From Naegleria lovaniensis (Eukaryota > Heterolobosea > Eutetramitea > Acrasida > Naegleriidae): a DNA stretch of 64,000 nucleotides. Of this stretch, positions 19,883 through 30,166 are shown in pieces. The DNA lies in assembly GCF_003324165.1 (NCBI RefSeq), contig NW_025407826.1, positions 310,001 through 374,000 of the forward strand. Reading direction: 5' to 3'. Below the pieces are notes generated by a model. It made no database searches and was not told the origin of the DNA. It saw only the letters and a program-made list of their open reading frames with translations. The translations under genes and the position numbers were made by a program. Each line of letters starts with the position of its first letter. Position 1 is the first letter of the stretch.

Positions 19883-20782
19883 ATGGAAACTCATCAAATC
19901 GTACGGGATACTCTAACTTTTCAAAACCAGAATTACAAACCATTACATTCAGATATATTTGAATTTGATGAACGATTTGTAGATCCGGTATTTGTAAAGG
20001 CTTGCAAGGATGCCAAGCAATTACATTCATATTTCGAATTGATGCAAAACGCACAAGATGAGGAAAGCTTTAATAACATTAGAAAGGAATACAATCAAAA
20101 GAAGAGAGAAATATTACTAACTATTTTGACAGAAGAAGTACCACAAGTGTATTCTTTAGTGATTTTTACTGAAGAATTTTGTAAAAAATTAATTGAAGAG
20201 AAGGATAATTACGAAAAGACACAAAACGTGAAATTACGTCCTAACTCAATGAATAATTACGGAATTGTGATAGACGAGATTGGAATGGGTAAATTCTTTG
20301 ATACATTTGTTCGAGAGTATTTTTCACCGTTGGCCAAGATTATGAATCCAGCTGGTTTTGATCTTGATGACCATCATACTTTTTTAGTTGAGTATTTCAT
20401 TGGAGGAGACTCTGATCTTTCAGTTCATGTTGATGACAGCGAATTAACCCTCAACGTTTGCCTTGGAAAACCAGGATTTGAAGGCGGAAATTTGTTTTTT
20501 AAAGGTCACCGAGATGATCCCAAAACGTACAATCAATATTTCGAATATAAGCATGTTCCAGGGCGAGCGGTTATGCATGACGGAGCCATGATGCATGGTG
20601 CCTTACCGTTGACTAAGGGAGAGCGAGTGAACTTGATCATTTGGGCTCGATCGACACAGATGAGACAACAAATTGAGACTGCCCTCAAGGAAATGCAAGA
20701 AAAGGGAGATCACTGTTGTTGTGACCATCATGATGAACATTCGTGTCACGACCATGACGGTGCATGTGAGCATCACCATTAG
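19883..20782 (+). CDS. 2-oxoglutarate/Fe(II) dioxygenase with His/Cys-rich tail
   Basis: Single exon, 299 aa. The C-terminal double-stranded beta-helix has the metal-binding HVDDSELTLNVCLG (HxD type), then FEGGNLFFKG, and the distal His/Arg segment MMHGALPLTKGERVNLIIWA. This is the pattern of prolyl-4-hydroxylase-like/OGFOD oxygenases. The last 25 residues alternate His, Cys and Asp (DHCCCDHHDEHSCHDHD, ending in EHHH) and look like a metal-binding tail. I do not know this tail in the family. The substrate is unknown; a protein hydroxylase is the simplest guess. It is convergent with cactin, 29 bp apart. Confidence 0.8.
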   Translation: METHQIVRDTLTFQNQNYKPLHSDIFEFDERFVDPVFVKACKDAKQLHSYFELMQNAQDEESFNNIRKEYNQKKREILLTILTEEVPQVYSLVIFTEEFCKKLIEEKDNYEKTQNVKLRPNSMNNYGIVIDEIGMGKFFDTFVREYFSPLAKIMNPAGFDLDDHHTFLVEYFIGGDSDLSVHVDDSELTLNVCLGKPGFEGGNLFFKGHRDDPKTYNQYFEYKHVPGRAVMHDGAMMHGALPLTKGERVNLIIWARSTQMRQQIETALKEMQEKGDHCCCDHHDEHSCHDHDGACEHHH

Positions 20783-20811
20783 AATTATTATAGTTAATAA
20801 TTTAAATTTCA

Positions 20812-22356
20812 TTAATATCTAAATCTTAGTTTCTTGAATTTAAAGTGTAGCTGGAGAACACCTCTTTCAAACACACACTTATAACCTCTCTTGTAAGAAC
20901 GTTCCCACTCTCGATTGACAATTCTAAAGCAAATATCTTCGTATGGTGGGCCAGCTTGGAATCTCAGAATTGAAAACTCATCACTTGTTGGATCTCTTTC
21001 GATCTTAAATGAAGGAGTATTAGATTTGTCAATTAAATCAGGATAAAAAATATTAAATTTGTATCCTTGAATAACTTTTGGAGGTGGATTTTCGTGATCG
21101 TAGTGAGTTCTGTTGTATTTTGTCCATTCATATCCAGTTCTCACCCTATTGAAGTATTTTGGCTTTCTTGGTCTATACTTGTCGTTCCAAGCATACTGTT
21201 GATTTACAAGTTTGACTTCCTCCACTGCGTCTTCGTCTCCATCTTCAGATTCCTTATTTCTAAATTCTCGTAATAATTTTTCTTCTTCATTGGAGGTTTG
21301 GTTGTCGTGTGAAGTACTTTGTCTACTTGAGGAGGGTGCTTGATATTCAGAGGTGCTTGTATGATGAGTAAATATTCTGTCAAGCTTGTTCTTTGTCTTC
21401 ATTTCAGAGTATACTTCCAATGCCTTGTTATGATATTCTTCTACGAAAGCTCTAGCTTTGTAAATCTGTAAATACTTTTTTAAACCTTCCCAATATTCTA
21501 CATCTGTTGAAGCATCTCTATTGTCCAAAGTATCATCAATCAATTTTTCCATCTCCAATAATTCTTCCATATTTTTACCAGACAACAGTTCTTTAATTTC
21601 ATTTACCACTGATTCATGGATTGGCTTTGTTCTATCATCTAGTTTTGCATTCTCCTTTCTTTTTTCTCTTTCCTTTGCGTAGTTAATCTCATCGTTCATG
21701 ATTACATTTAGAGCTCTCCAAAACTCTTGGTAATCTGTGTCACACTCTATCATGGTTTGCAAATCTTCCTGAGATTCTAATAAATCCTTCAAATTCTTAC
21801 GATACAGTATCTCGTGCGGCTTTTTATATTCAACTCCGAATATTCTCTCGTGTTCACTGCTTAATATCAGGTGACTATCGTAGTCTTCACCAAGCAATTT
21901 ATCCTTGTACCTCAAATATTTCATGTTATTAATAATAAAATCTAGCAGCTTAGGTCGTTTTTCTTTCAGTCTGATAAAAGACGCAAGGTTGGCCTGCTTT
22001 AAATGAAAGCCAAGCTCTTTTTGTTCATACTCGTCAAATCGTTCAGCCTCACGTTCTCTGAAAACCCTCTCTCTTTCCATTTCCCATCTTCTCTTTTCTA
22101 ATTCTCTTTCCAATCTCTGTTGTTTGATTTTCAAAATTTCGTTCTTTTTAGTGTCCGTTATTGATTGGTCGTGATCGTAGTCATATTGTGTTGATGGATC
22201 CTTTTTAGTCCATACAAATTTATCGGAAAGTGTTTTATCGTTAAAAGGATTTTCCTCGTCTGTATAACCCAACTCTTGAATAATAGTACTTTTCTTTTTC
22301 TTCTCCGAAGGCTGTAACGATAAGGGGTCAGAGTCAGCAGCAATATTTCGTTTCAT
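20812..22356 (-). CDS. CACTIN: Cactin (spliceosome-associated protein)
   Basis: Single exon, 514 aa from ATG 22356, chosen because an A-tract directly precedes it. In-frame ATGs at 22410 and 22395 are alternatives. There is a charged coiled-coil N-terminus (RLERELEKRRWEMERERV). The diagnostic CactinC domain closes the protein: YNRTHYDHENPPPKVIQGYK, FNIFYPDLIDKSNTPSF, AGPPYEDICFRIVNREWE, ending FKKLRFRY. Cactin is a conserved nuclear protein that binds the spliceosome and supports accurate splicing. This is fitting for a genome with tiny exons, although no direct link is shown. Confidence 0.93.
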   Translation of the reverse strand: MKRNIAADSDPLSLQPSEKKKKSTIIQELGYTDEENPFNDKTLSDKFVWTKKDPSTQYDYDHDQSITDTKKNEILKIKQQRLERELEKRRWEMERERVFREREAERFDEYEQKELGFHLKQANLASFIRLKEKRPKLLDFIINNMKYLRYKDKLLGEDYDSHLILSSEHERIFGVEYKKPHEILYRKNLKDLLESQEDLQTMIECDTDYQEFWRALNVIMNDEINYAKEREKRKENAKLDDRTKPIHESVVNEIKELLSGKNMEELLEMEKLIDDTLDNRDASTDVEYWEGLKKYLQIYKARAFVEEYHNKALEVYSEMKTKNKLDRIFTHHTSTSEYQAPSSSRQSTSHDNQTSNEEEKLLREFRNKESEDGDEDAVEEVKLVNQQYAWNDKYRPRKPKYFNRVRTGYEWTKYNRTHYDHENPPPKVIQGYKFNIFYPDLIDKSNTPSFKIERDPTSDEFSILRFQAGPPYEDICFRIVNREWERSYKRGYKCVFERGVLQLHFKFKKLRFRY

Positions 22357-22565
22357 TTTTTTTGTTGTGCTGTTAAATTGAACCTGTTGGTTCATGGTTT
22401 CCTTTGTCATGCTGGAGGAGGTGAATTGAGAGATCGAATTTCTGACTGCAAGATCAATTTTGGTTGTATGGAAATTGTTCACATTCTGGGATCACACTTT
22501 GTTACGAACATGAACATACACATTTAGCAAAACAAACATATTTTTTTGGCACTTTTGAGCAAGAC

Positions 22566-24939
22566 ATGCCGTTACGCCTGGCACCCAAAGAAAAAAACAC
22601 TCTTGGCCAACCAACCTCAATACACATGCCTAAAGTGAATCAGGTCGTACCCATCGGGGGAACTCAATACGATGCAAAATCCATCCCAGGTCATCATCTA
22701 CAAACTCCCACCCATGTATCATCTTCCCATAAGGATGATACTTTTTCGTTAACAACGATGGACCGACGGTTTTCGGTCACTACAGGAAAAACTCTATCAG
22801 ACTCTGTAACGTCTCAAACAATATTGAAGAAACAAGTATTTGGATCGAACACCATTGTCGGTTTATTAGAGAAGATACCACTATCTCTCAAACTCATTCT
22901 GGTTGTGATCTTTGCTATATTATCCCTTTGTGTTTTCGGGGCCCTGCTCATCGTAAATTCAGTTAGGCAAATAGAATCAGCTCGTCAAATTCAGAGTCTT
23001 TCTGAAATATCAGTCTTGTTTTCTGATATCGTGCACAGCCTTCAGGTAAGTACGGCATATATGATTTGAATATGTACCATGATGACCTTAATATTCATGT
23101 CGTTTCATCAGAGAGAGCGTGGTTCTTCGTCCATTTATTTGGGCTCCTCAGGTACTTTATTTGTTCAGGAACTTGCTTCATATCGAAATGAGACGGATGC
23201 TGCATTAAAAGCATATTTAGAAAGGACCGTTACTTTGAAAGCGATCATTCCCGATTCATCTTCACGTTATTTCTTGGATGCCAGTGCAAACTTGGACAAA
23301 ATTCAAGTTTATATTGATGGACTTCAGGTGTGGCGTCAAAAGATCACAAACCTGCAATTTCCTGTTGCAAAAGTTGCACTGGATTATTTTACAAATTGGA
23401 ACACGGCCATCATTGACACCTTAATCATCTTGTCAAGCCAAAGCTCCGACTCTGAATTTGCAATGGTTCAGACGGTGTTTAATACAGTAACAGAACTGAA
23501 AGAAATAACAGGTAAGTGGATTATTTCCAATTTCCATATCTTTCAACTCGTTGAATACTACATAAAAGGTATCAAACGGGCGATTGGAAGTAACGGATTC
23601 ACTGCAAAAGCCCTCTCAACTACTAACTACAATTATTTCCTTCAAATACAGGCACAGGGGATTTTGCTTCAGCGACATTTGAAACTGCTAAGCTCTCAAT
23701 CAACCTACTCCTTTTACGAAACAACAGTCATGAAAACACAAGAAGCATTGAATTGTGAAATTATGGAATCCTATTTGATTCAAAACTACCAGTCTGCAAC
23801 ACTCTACTCATCAACCCAATGGTTCAATAACATGACAATCTTTATAGACGCAATGAGAGACGTCGAAAATTACCTTCGAAAAATTACTGTGTCTCATGCA
23901 AACAATTTAACTTGGCAAGCAACTGGCTCACTGATTGCATTTTCAGTGAGTACATTCTTTGTGACTTGTCTCTCCACTTGTATTGCAATCATTTTCTCAA
24001 AAACAATTGTTGGTCCATGGCAAAGAATTCTCGCATTGCAAGAAGATACTGTTTACAAATTTGTTCCAAAAGAATTTCTCTCAATTTTGAACAAGGATAA
24101 AATCACTGATTTAAAATATGGAGATTTCTTTGAAATGGAATTGGATATAATGTTTGTGGACATTCGAAATTATACAGGAATCAGTGAAAACTTACAAACC
24201 AAAAAGATTTTCAAATTATTGAACAAGTATTTGAAAAATGTTGGACCCATCATTCGAAAACACAATGGATACATTGATAAGTATTTGGGTGATGGCTTTG
24301 TGGCCTTGTTTTTGGAACCTGGTCATGCTGTCAATGCGGCAATTGAAATTCAAATGTCTCTCAAGCTGTTCAATGAAGCGCTTGGGCACAAATATCCTCA
24401 CATTGCTGTAGGAATGGGAATTGCAAGGGGTATGGTGGCTGTTGGCTTAATTGGCGAATCTAGGAGAATGGATGCCACTATTATATCAGACAGGTAAGTG
24501 AAACTACAGAAATATGTATCAAACTCATTTCTGTGTTAGTGTCAATCTGAGCGCCAGACTAGAAAGTTTAACCAAGCAATTGAATGCTCACATCTTGGTG
24601 ACCAAACAAATTATTGATACCACTCCTATGGTGCGAGAAAGCTTTTTCAGAAAAATTGGCAACATTGCTGTTGTTGGTAAAAACCAAGGAATTCAAGTGT
24701 ACGAAGTCATTCCGTTTGACGACTCTCCAAAGAAAAATACCAAGGATTTGTTCGAGAAAGCCATGGATCATTTATACGATCGTGATAAGTTCAATATTGG
24801 AGAGGCTATCTCGTTACTCAAACAAATTCTCACCATTGATCCCGAAGATGAACTGTGCAAAATGAGGTTGATCACTGCCGAATCTTTGCTGAACGATTGC
24901 TCTCAATGGACCTACTGTGATCGATTAACAAAGAAATAA
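22566..24939 (+). CDS. NIT-domain receptor class III nucleotide cyclase, copy 1
   Basis: There are four exons, 22566-23045, 23112-23511, 23569-24493 and 24540-24939; 734 aa. A cytosolic Ser/Thr/Gln leader leads to TM1 (LILVVIFAILSLCVFGALLI). Next comes an extracellular NIT-like domain with LQRERGSSSIYLGSSG and KEITGIKRAIGSNGF, then TM2 (SLIAFSVSTFFVTCLSTCIA), then a cyclase domain. Catalytic features are the metal Asp in MFVDIRNYTGISE and GDG, the Lys in YIDKYLGDGF, the Asp in RRMDATIIS, and VNLSARLES with the transition-state Asn/Arg. It should make cAMP or cGMP in response to a ligand outside the cell. NIT domains in bacteria are associated with nitrate/nitrite sensing. The 57-nt intron 23512-23568 is in frame and lacks stops. 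Confidence 0.88.
23914..24337 (+). repeat. 424-bp identical block shared by the two cyclases (copy 1)
   Basis: The block runs from GGCAAGCAACTGG to CATGCTGTCAATGC and reads identically at 26400-26823. It covers TM2 and the first half of the catalytic domain. Flanks on both sides are clearly diverged, which indicates gene conversion rather than recent duplication of the whole gene. Confidence 0.93.
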
Positions 24940-25132
24940 CAAGGGCGCGAGTGAATTCTGAGCGAACAAAGAGCACTTGGTATTGAGGATATGCCAGTAA
25001 GGCGCTGCATGAGCTTGGTAAAAAGGCCCAAAATGGATAAAACTGCGCAATTAGGGCTGTGTTTTCTACAAATTCAACCAACAATAAATCCAACCTTAAA
25101 AATCTCCATTAGAGAACCATACAGGGTAACGA

Positions 25133-27379
25133 ATGAATGTGCAACAAGAGCTTTCTCAAAATTTTGTGGTGGTTCCTCCTTGCGTCTCGTCCTCCCTGAA
25201 CGATCTTTCATCAGCCAAACAACAACAAGAAGAGTCCACTCCAGCTTTGGTTCATGCTACTATCATAGAAGATACTGGAAAGAGTGATTGTAAATCCTTC
25301 TCATCCACTCATCTCGAATCACGAGGAACCGTTGTAAATGGAAAACAAACAATGTTGAGCTCGGAACGGCTGCTAGCAGTGTTGGAACACATTCCTCTCA
25401 TCATTAAATTAATTCTGGTTGTGGTCTTTGCCATTATATCGTTGTGTGTATTCGGAGCATTGTTAATCTACCAATCTTCGCAAATGATTGCCTCTGCGAA
25501 ACAAATTACGCACTTGTATGAATTCTCAGTTCTGGTTTCAGATGTAGTACATTGTTTGCAGGTAAGTTAGTTCGCTCTGAACTTTTGGCCATTTAAAGTC
25601 TCAAAGAACGAACGAGGAGCTACTACCATGTATATAGTATCCAATGCTACACTCTTTGTAACGGAAATGGCACGGTATCATGTAGATAGTGATGAGGCAA
25701 TTAGGCTTTTTTGGACAGATCAACGATCATAGAGTCAATTACTATGGACAGAGCCTCAAGGTTTTTCTCGGATTCTAGGGATAACATTGGAAAAATCCAA
25801 ACGTATATTGATGGGTTATCAAATTGGAGAGCTCGCATCCTTAATTTTGAGTTGTCAGTCAATGATGCTCGTGAATACTATACACGTTGGATTGCCATCA
25901 TGGTGGACACGCTACTAATTTTGTCCACCCAAAGTGCAGACCCAAGATTCTGTGAAAGTCAAAATCTTGTGGATATCATGATTGAAATGAAGGAGGTGGT
26001 AGGTAAGTATGGTGGGATTTCAAATATAGATATTGATTCAATTTGTCTTTATAGGAATTAAAAGAGCGATAGGAAGTAATGGATTTGTTGAAGGGAAGCT
26101 CAATTATTCTAATTTCACATACTTTCTACAGATGCAGTACAGACAAAGCTTACTATTACATCGATTTAAACTCCAGACATCAACTGAAAATTTGTTAACT
26201 TACCAAAGAGTGGTTGAGAATTCCAGTGTTGCTACCACTTGTAACATAATGGAGAATTACTTGGTTAGCAACCATCAAAATATTTCTCAATACTCTGCAC
26301 CTCAATGGTTCTTCAACGTTACCATGTATATGAATGCAATGAGAGAAGTGGAAGTTTCATTTCGAGAAGCTGCATTAAGGCATGCACGTGAGTTGGCTAG
26401 GCAAGCAACTGGCTCACTGATTGCATTTTCAGTGAGTACATTCTTTGTGACTTGTCTCTCCACTTGTATTGCAATCATTTTCTCAAAAACAATTGTTGGT
26501 CCATGGCAAAGAATTCTCGCATTGCAAGAAGATACTGTTTACAAATTTGTTCCAAAAGAATTTCTCTCAATTTTGAACAAGGATAAAATCACTGATTTAA
26601 AATATGGAGATTTCTTTGAAATGGAATTGGATATAATGTTTGTGGACATTCGAAATTATACAGGAATCAGTGAAAACTTACAAACCAAAAAGATTTTCAA
26701 ATTATTGAACAAGTATTTGAAAAATGTTGGACCCATCATTCGAAAACACAATGGATACATTGATAAGTATTTGGGTGATGGCTTTGTGGCCTTGTTTTTG
26801 GAACCTGGTCATGCTGTCAATGCCGCCATTGAAATTCAAAATTCTCTGAAAGATCTAAACATTTCTATTGGGCCGAAATACCCAACAATATCTGTGGGTA
26901 TGGGAATTGCAAGAGGTATGGTTGCGGTTGGATTAGTTGGAGAGTCTAGAAGAATGGATGCTACAATAATATCTGATAATGTCAACATTGCAGCAAGACT
27001 GGAATCTTTAACCAAACAGTATCATGCTGTCATCCTTTCTTCGAAATCAATTATTGATACGACACCAAACGTAAGAGAAAATGCATTCAGAAAAGTTGGG
27101 AACATTGCTGTTGTTGGAAAGAATCAGGTGATTGAAGTGATAGAGGTGATCCCATTTGACGATTCGCCAAAGAAAATTACTTGCTGTTTGTTTGAGGAGG
27201 CTATCGATCATTTGTACGATCCTGAGAAATTCAACGTCGAAAAAGCCATTTCGTTATTCAAACAAATTCTCGAAATTGACCCACAGGACGAGTTATGCCA
27301 GAAAAAGCTGAAGCTGGCAGAGTCCCTGCTGCAGGATAGTTCGTCGTGGACATATTGTGATAGATTAACAAAGAAATAA
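25133..27379 (+). CDS. NIT-domain receptor class III nucleotide cyclase, copy 2, with one-base frameshift
   Basis: There are three exons, 25133-25561, 25607-26002 and 26055-27379. The architecture matches copy 1: TM1, NIT domain (LQ|NERGATTMYIV and GIKRAIGSNGF), TM2, cyclase. The last intron of copy 1 is absent (SDNVNIAARLES is continuous). In exon 2 a run of six T near 25710 is one base short: the frame before it ends at a TAG within about 20 nt, while the next frame continues homology at LDRSTIIES. The exon is 396 nt where splice phases need 397. Either the locus is a recent pseudogene, or an allele or base-call error is present. All cyclase catalytic residues are intact. Confidence 0.8.
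26400..26823 (+). repeat. 424-bp identical block shared by the two cyclases (copy 2)
   Basis: This is the partner of 23914-24337. No mismatch was seen on reading line by line. Copies diverge immediately outside: gcggca versus gccgcc on the 3' side. Confidence 0.93.
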
Positions 27380-27414
27380 GGCCGAAATAGAGCATCCTGT
27401 ATGGAAATGCTGTA

Positions 27415-28787
27415 TTACTTGTCCAACGATCCATCTTGCAAATGTTGAGTCACAAACGTAAAAGCGTCGGCAACGACAAAGTGAGCTGGTTTTTTGTCGT
27501 CAAGATCTCCCGTATAGAGACCAGTTTTAACCAGTACTGATTGCCATGGATCTCCAGCATTATGAGCACCCAGAATGTCCGACAAAGGATTGTCACCCAC
27601 CATAAATATTCTGTCGATAGGCTCTGCAATATTATTGTTTTTTGCCAACTCGTTCAAGCGTTTTGTGCAAAAGTCATATGTGACTTTCATAGGCTTTCCG
27701 TATTGTTGAATTTGTAAATCTTTTCCAGTAAGCTCTTTAAAAATGCTTTGAAGACACAGCTTAATCATTCCTTGTCCAAATCCTTATTGTGTGTAACAAA
27801 TAATTTCGATTTAAAGCAAGAAGTGTTTTCAAAAACTTACTGGGCCATGAAAACTGCAAAATGTGTTGTTCTTAAATTGCATTCATGAACTGCTACGTAC
27901 TGAAGAAGAATAAAGAAAGTCTTGATTAGACATGACAAGCTTACAAGTCTGTTCAAAATTTTCAAAGTTATAGTCTTGTAGATGTCCTGGACACCCATTG
28001 TTGCTCAATACAAAATCCAATACTTGTATGTGAATACGAAAAATGTCATAACCATGTGTCAATTGAATCTATTGAGTCTTACCTATCTGTAAATCACGTC
28101 CGAGATGATCGCTTTCATACATAAAAAGTACAGCACTCATTCTATCTTCAGGATCTATTTCAAATGAATACATTTGCTTCATTCTTTTATATTCTTCCTT
28201 TGTAAGATCTCTAGGAGGAAAGATGCTGTAAAGGAAAGGATATTTTCTATGATATTCATCCACATGAACAGCATGTTTAAATCCATAGGATTTTGCGACA
28301 TTTAAACAATCATAACCTCCTACAATTAATACTTTTTTGTCCTCATAGTCCTTTGCAAATTCTTGAAAAGGAGTATGGCTCTGAATCATTTGTTCTGGGG
28401 TGAGTTTAAACTCATCAGGTAATTGTAAAATATTGTTGACATAATCAGCTTTTACGGATTCCATAAATCCTCCTCCGTTAGTGAGACACACTATGTAAAT
28501 TTAATCCAACAATGAGTAAGAATTAATTTTCTGGACAGAAGTACTCATCATTGACAATACGTACAAAACGGAATCTTGTTCTTCTTGAGTTCTATCAATG
28601 CTTCTCTGGACTTCGGAATTGGTTTATGACCTCTCAACAACACTCCATCGATATCAAAAGCAAAAGCACTGATGTTTCGTTGCTGTCCAAAGTAGCATTG
28701 GTTGGACTGTCGAAGCAACTGTCGATTTGGAACTCTAAAAGATTTCAGTGATACAGAAGAGTGAAAAGTAAAGTCGAACCGTTTCAT
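27415..28787 (-). CDS. HDHD5: HAD-superfamily HDHD5/CECR5-like hydrolase, probably mitochondrial
   Basis: There are five exons: 28787-28565, 28490-28083, 28022-27901, 27853-27841 (13 nt) and 27782-27415; 377 aa. The N-terminus (MKRFDFTFHSSVSLKSFR) is basic and Ser-rich, like a mitochondrial presequence. HAD motif I is AFAFDIDGVLLRGHKPIP. The region FLCLTNGGGF is motif II. VLDFVLSNNGCPG, LVMSNQDFLYSSS, FSWP|RFGQGMIKLCL, YGKPMKVTYDF and MVGDNPLSDILGAHNAGD (motif IV) follow CECR5/YKR070W closely. Molecular substrates of this subfamily are poorly defined. Only 13 bp separate its ATG from the stop codon of the upstream small gene. Confidence 0.88.
27841..27853 (-). other. 13-nt microexon of the HDHD5 gene
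   Basis: TTTTCATGGCCCA lies between a TTTTGCAG acceptor and a GTAAGT donor. It encodes F-S-W-P plus the first base of Arg, giving WPRFGQG after splicing. The human family motif is MPRFGHG. Confidence 0.8.
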
Positions 28788-28800
28788 TTTTTTCAATAAT

Positions 28801-29076
28801 TTAACAAATTGTCCTCATCTTTGCAAACGCTTCGAGCGTCCCTTTTAGACTTTTGGCAGGAGAGTGCATGACCATCACAACATCAGCTTGTAAGGATTGT
28901 AAAGTGATATTGTACAATTTAGCTTCGAAGTAAGACCGTTGCAATGACAAGTTCATAAATCCATCCCACTTTCTTAAAAAGAAATTTTGATTTTGTAAGC
29001 AACGCACAACACTTTCATGTTGCTTTCCTTCCCACTCCCTGTCGTGCAAAACCATGTCCATACTTATCATGTGCAT
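28801..29076 (-). CDS. Small protein of unknown function
   Basis: This 91-aa frame begins at ATG 29076 after AAAA and ends 13 bp before the HDHD5 ATG on the same strand. It contains WDGFMNLSLQRSYFEAKLYN and LQSLQADVVMVMHSPAK. Composition and spacing look coding, but I recognise no family. The neighbour on the other side is divergent (ATG 29204, 127 bp away). It could also be a 5' part of a longer transcript with HDHD5. Confidence 0.5.
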   Translation of the reverse strand: MHMISMDMVLHDREWEGKQHESVVRCLQNQNFFLRKWDGFMNLSLQRSYFEAKLYNITLQSLQADVVMVMHSPAKSLKGTLEAFAKMRTIC

Positions 29077-29203
29077 TTTTCAGATGATGACCGCATATCA
29101 CTTTTTTGTTCCGCACACCTACAGAACAAATTAAAAACAACTGAAAAAAACGATCGAGTTGCAGTACATTCCAAGATTCTTATTCACAGAGGCAGTCGTC
29201 AAC

Positions 29204-30166
29204 ATGTTCAAACTGAGTGTTGTGGAATTCGTGCCAAATAGTTCCAAGCCAAAAGGAACAGTAGTAATGAAAACTAGACATACAGAACAAATCCAATTGC
29301 ATGGAAATCCGTTCAATGGTTCGTTTGATTTCTCTGACTATCTAAAATTGAGCAATTCTACACTTGCTCAACAAGCAAGTACTGAAACGTCCCATTCTGC
29401 AAGCAAACACAACAATATCCTTCCAAAGAATATCAACAAAATTTCAAAGCCTCACAACACAAAACGCAAGCCAAATCATTTCAAGGTTGGTGTTCATTGT
29501 TGCCTCTCCCAGATAGATCATTCCTTCTCTGAACTGCCAAATCATTTGACAAGAGATCGAGCAGCCTTCTACTCTTGTTCGTTATCTCCACTCGTCACTT
29601 GCAGTTCATCTTCCTCTCCAAGAACAATTGATTCTTGTCTTGAACCACAAGAAAAATCTCGACGAACCCTCCTTCGAAGTAATATTTGTTCTCTCTTTCA
29701 CAAGCTTAATGAGCTTAATGAAATAGACCAAGAAGAGTTTATTGCTGGATGGAATGTAACGAACAGCGAGTCATTACGGCTGCGTTCTCATTCACACCAT
29801 CTCGGCAGTAGAAACAACGATGACAAAGATTGTCCACAAACAGACAAGGATGACATTGTATCCACTTATGAAACATTCCCTTCAATTCTCTCCTACTGGA
29901 GTCCACCACAATCAAGTGAGCAACTCCGTTCTTCTCCTGTGTCATCCTCTGACCATCATGGAACAATTACTAATGGGACCTTGCTCGTGAAACCACCTGA
30001 GACGGTCAACAACAATTATACAACCACTACCATATCAAAAAGGATCCTGCATCCAACAATGATTCCCAATGATCCAATGGAATCTCGCACCAGCAATGGT
30101 ACCAAATCTACCACGAACCCTTCAAAAAGAACGTCCATATTATCTATTCAAGAGTTGATAAATTAA
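29204..30166 (+). CDS. Tandem family member 1 (unrecognised; conserved ends)
   Basis: Single exon, 320 aa, from ATG 29204 (MFKLSVVEFVP). The middle is polar and low-complexity, with a basic NLS-like stretch (NTKRKPNHFK) and AAFYSCSLSPL. The C-terminus is RTSILSIQELIN. The short N-terminal strand, the YSCS-type motif, the basic patch and the C-terminal SIxELxN are shared with the next two genes. No enzyme motif is visible. A nuclear regulatory protein with a C-terminal docking peptide is one reading. Confidence 0.65.
   Translation: MFKLSVVEFVPNSSKPKGTVVMKTRHTEQIQLHGNPFNGSFDFSDYLKLSNSTLAQQASTETSHSASKHNNILPKNINKISKPHNTKRKPNHFKVGVHCCLSQIDHSFSELPNHLTRDRAAFYSCSLSPLVTCSSSSSPRTIDSCLEPQEKSRRTLLRSNICSLFHKLNELNEIDQEEFIAGWNVTNSESLRLRSHSHHLGSRNNDDKDCPQTDKDDIVSTYETFPSILSYWSPPQSSEQLRSSPVSSSDHHGTITNGTLLVKPPETVNNNYTTTTISKRILHPTMIPNDPMESRTSNGTKSTTNPSKRTSILSIQELIN

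Noticed and set aside
27854-27945. Alternative HDHD5 splicing from GTAAGC at 27944 to a CGTAG acceptor
   Set aside because: It keeps an open frame for a while but loses LVMSNQDFLY and cannot join in phase to RFGQG. The 13-nt exon model satisfies both.
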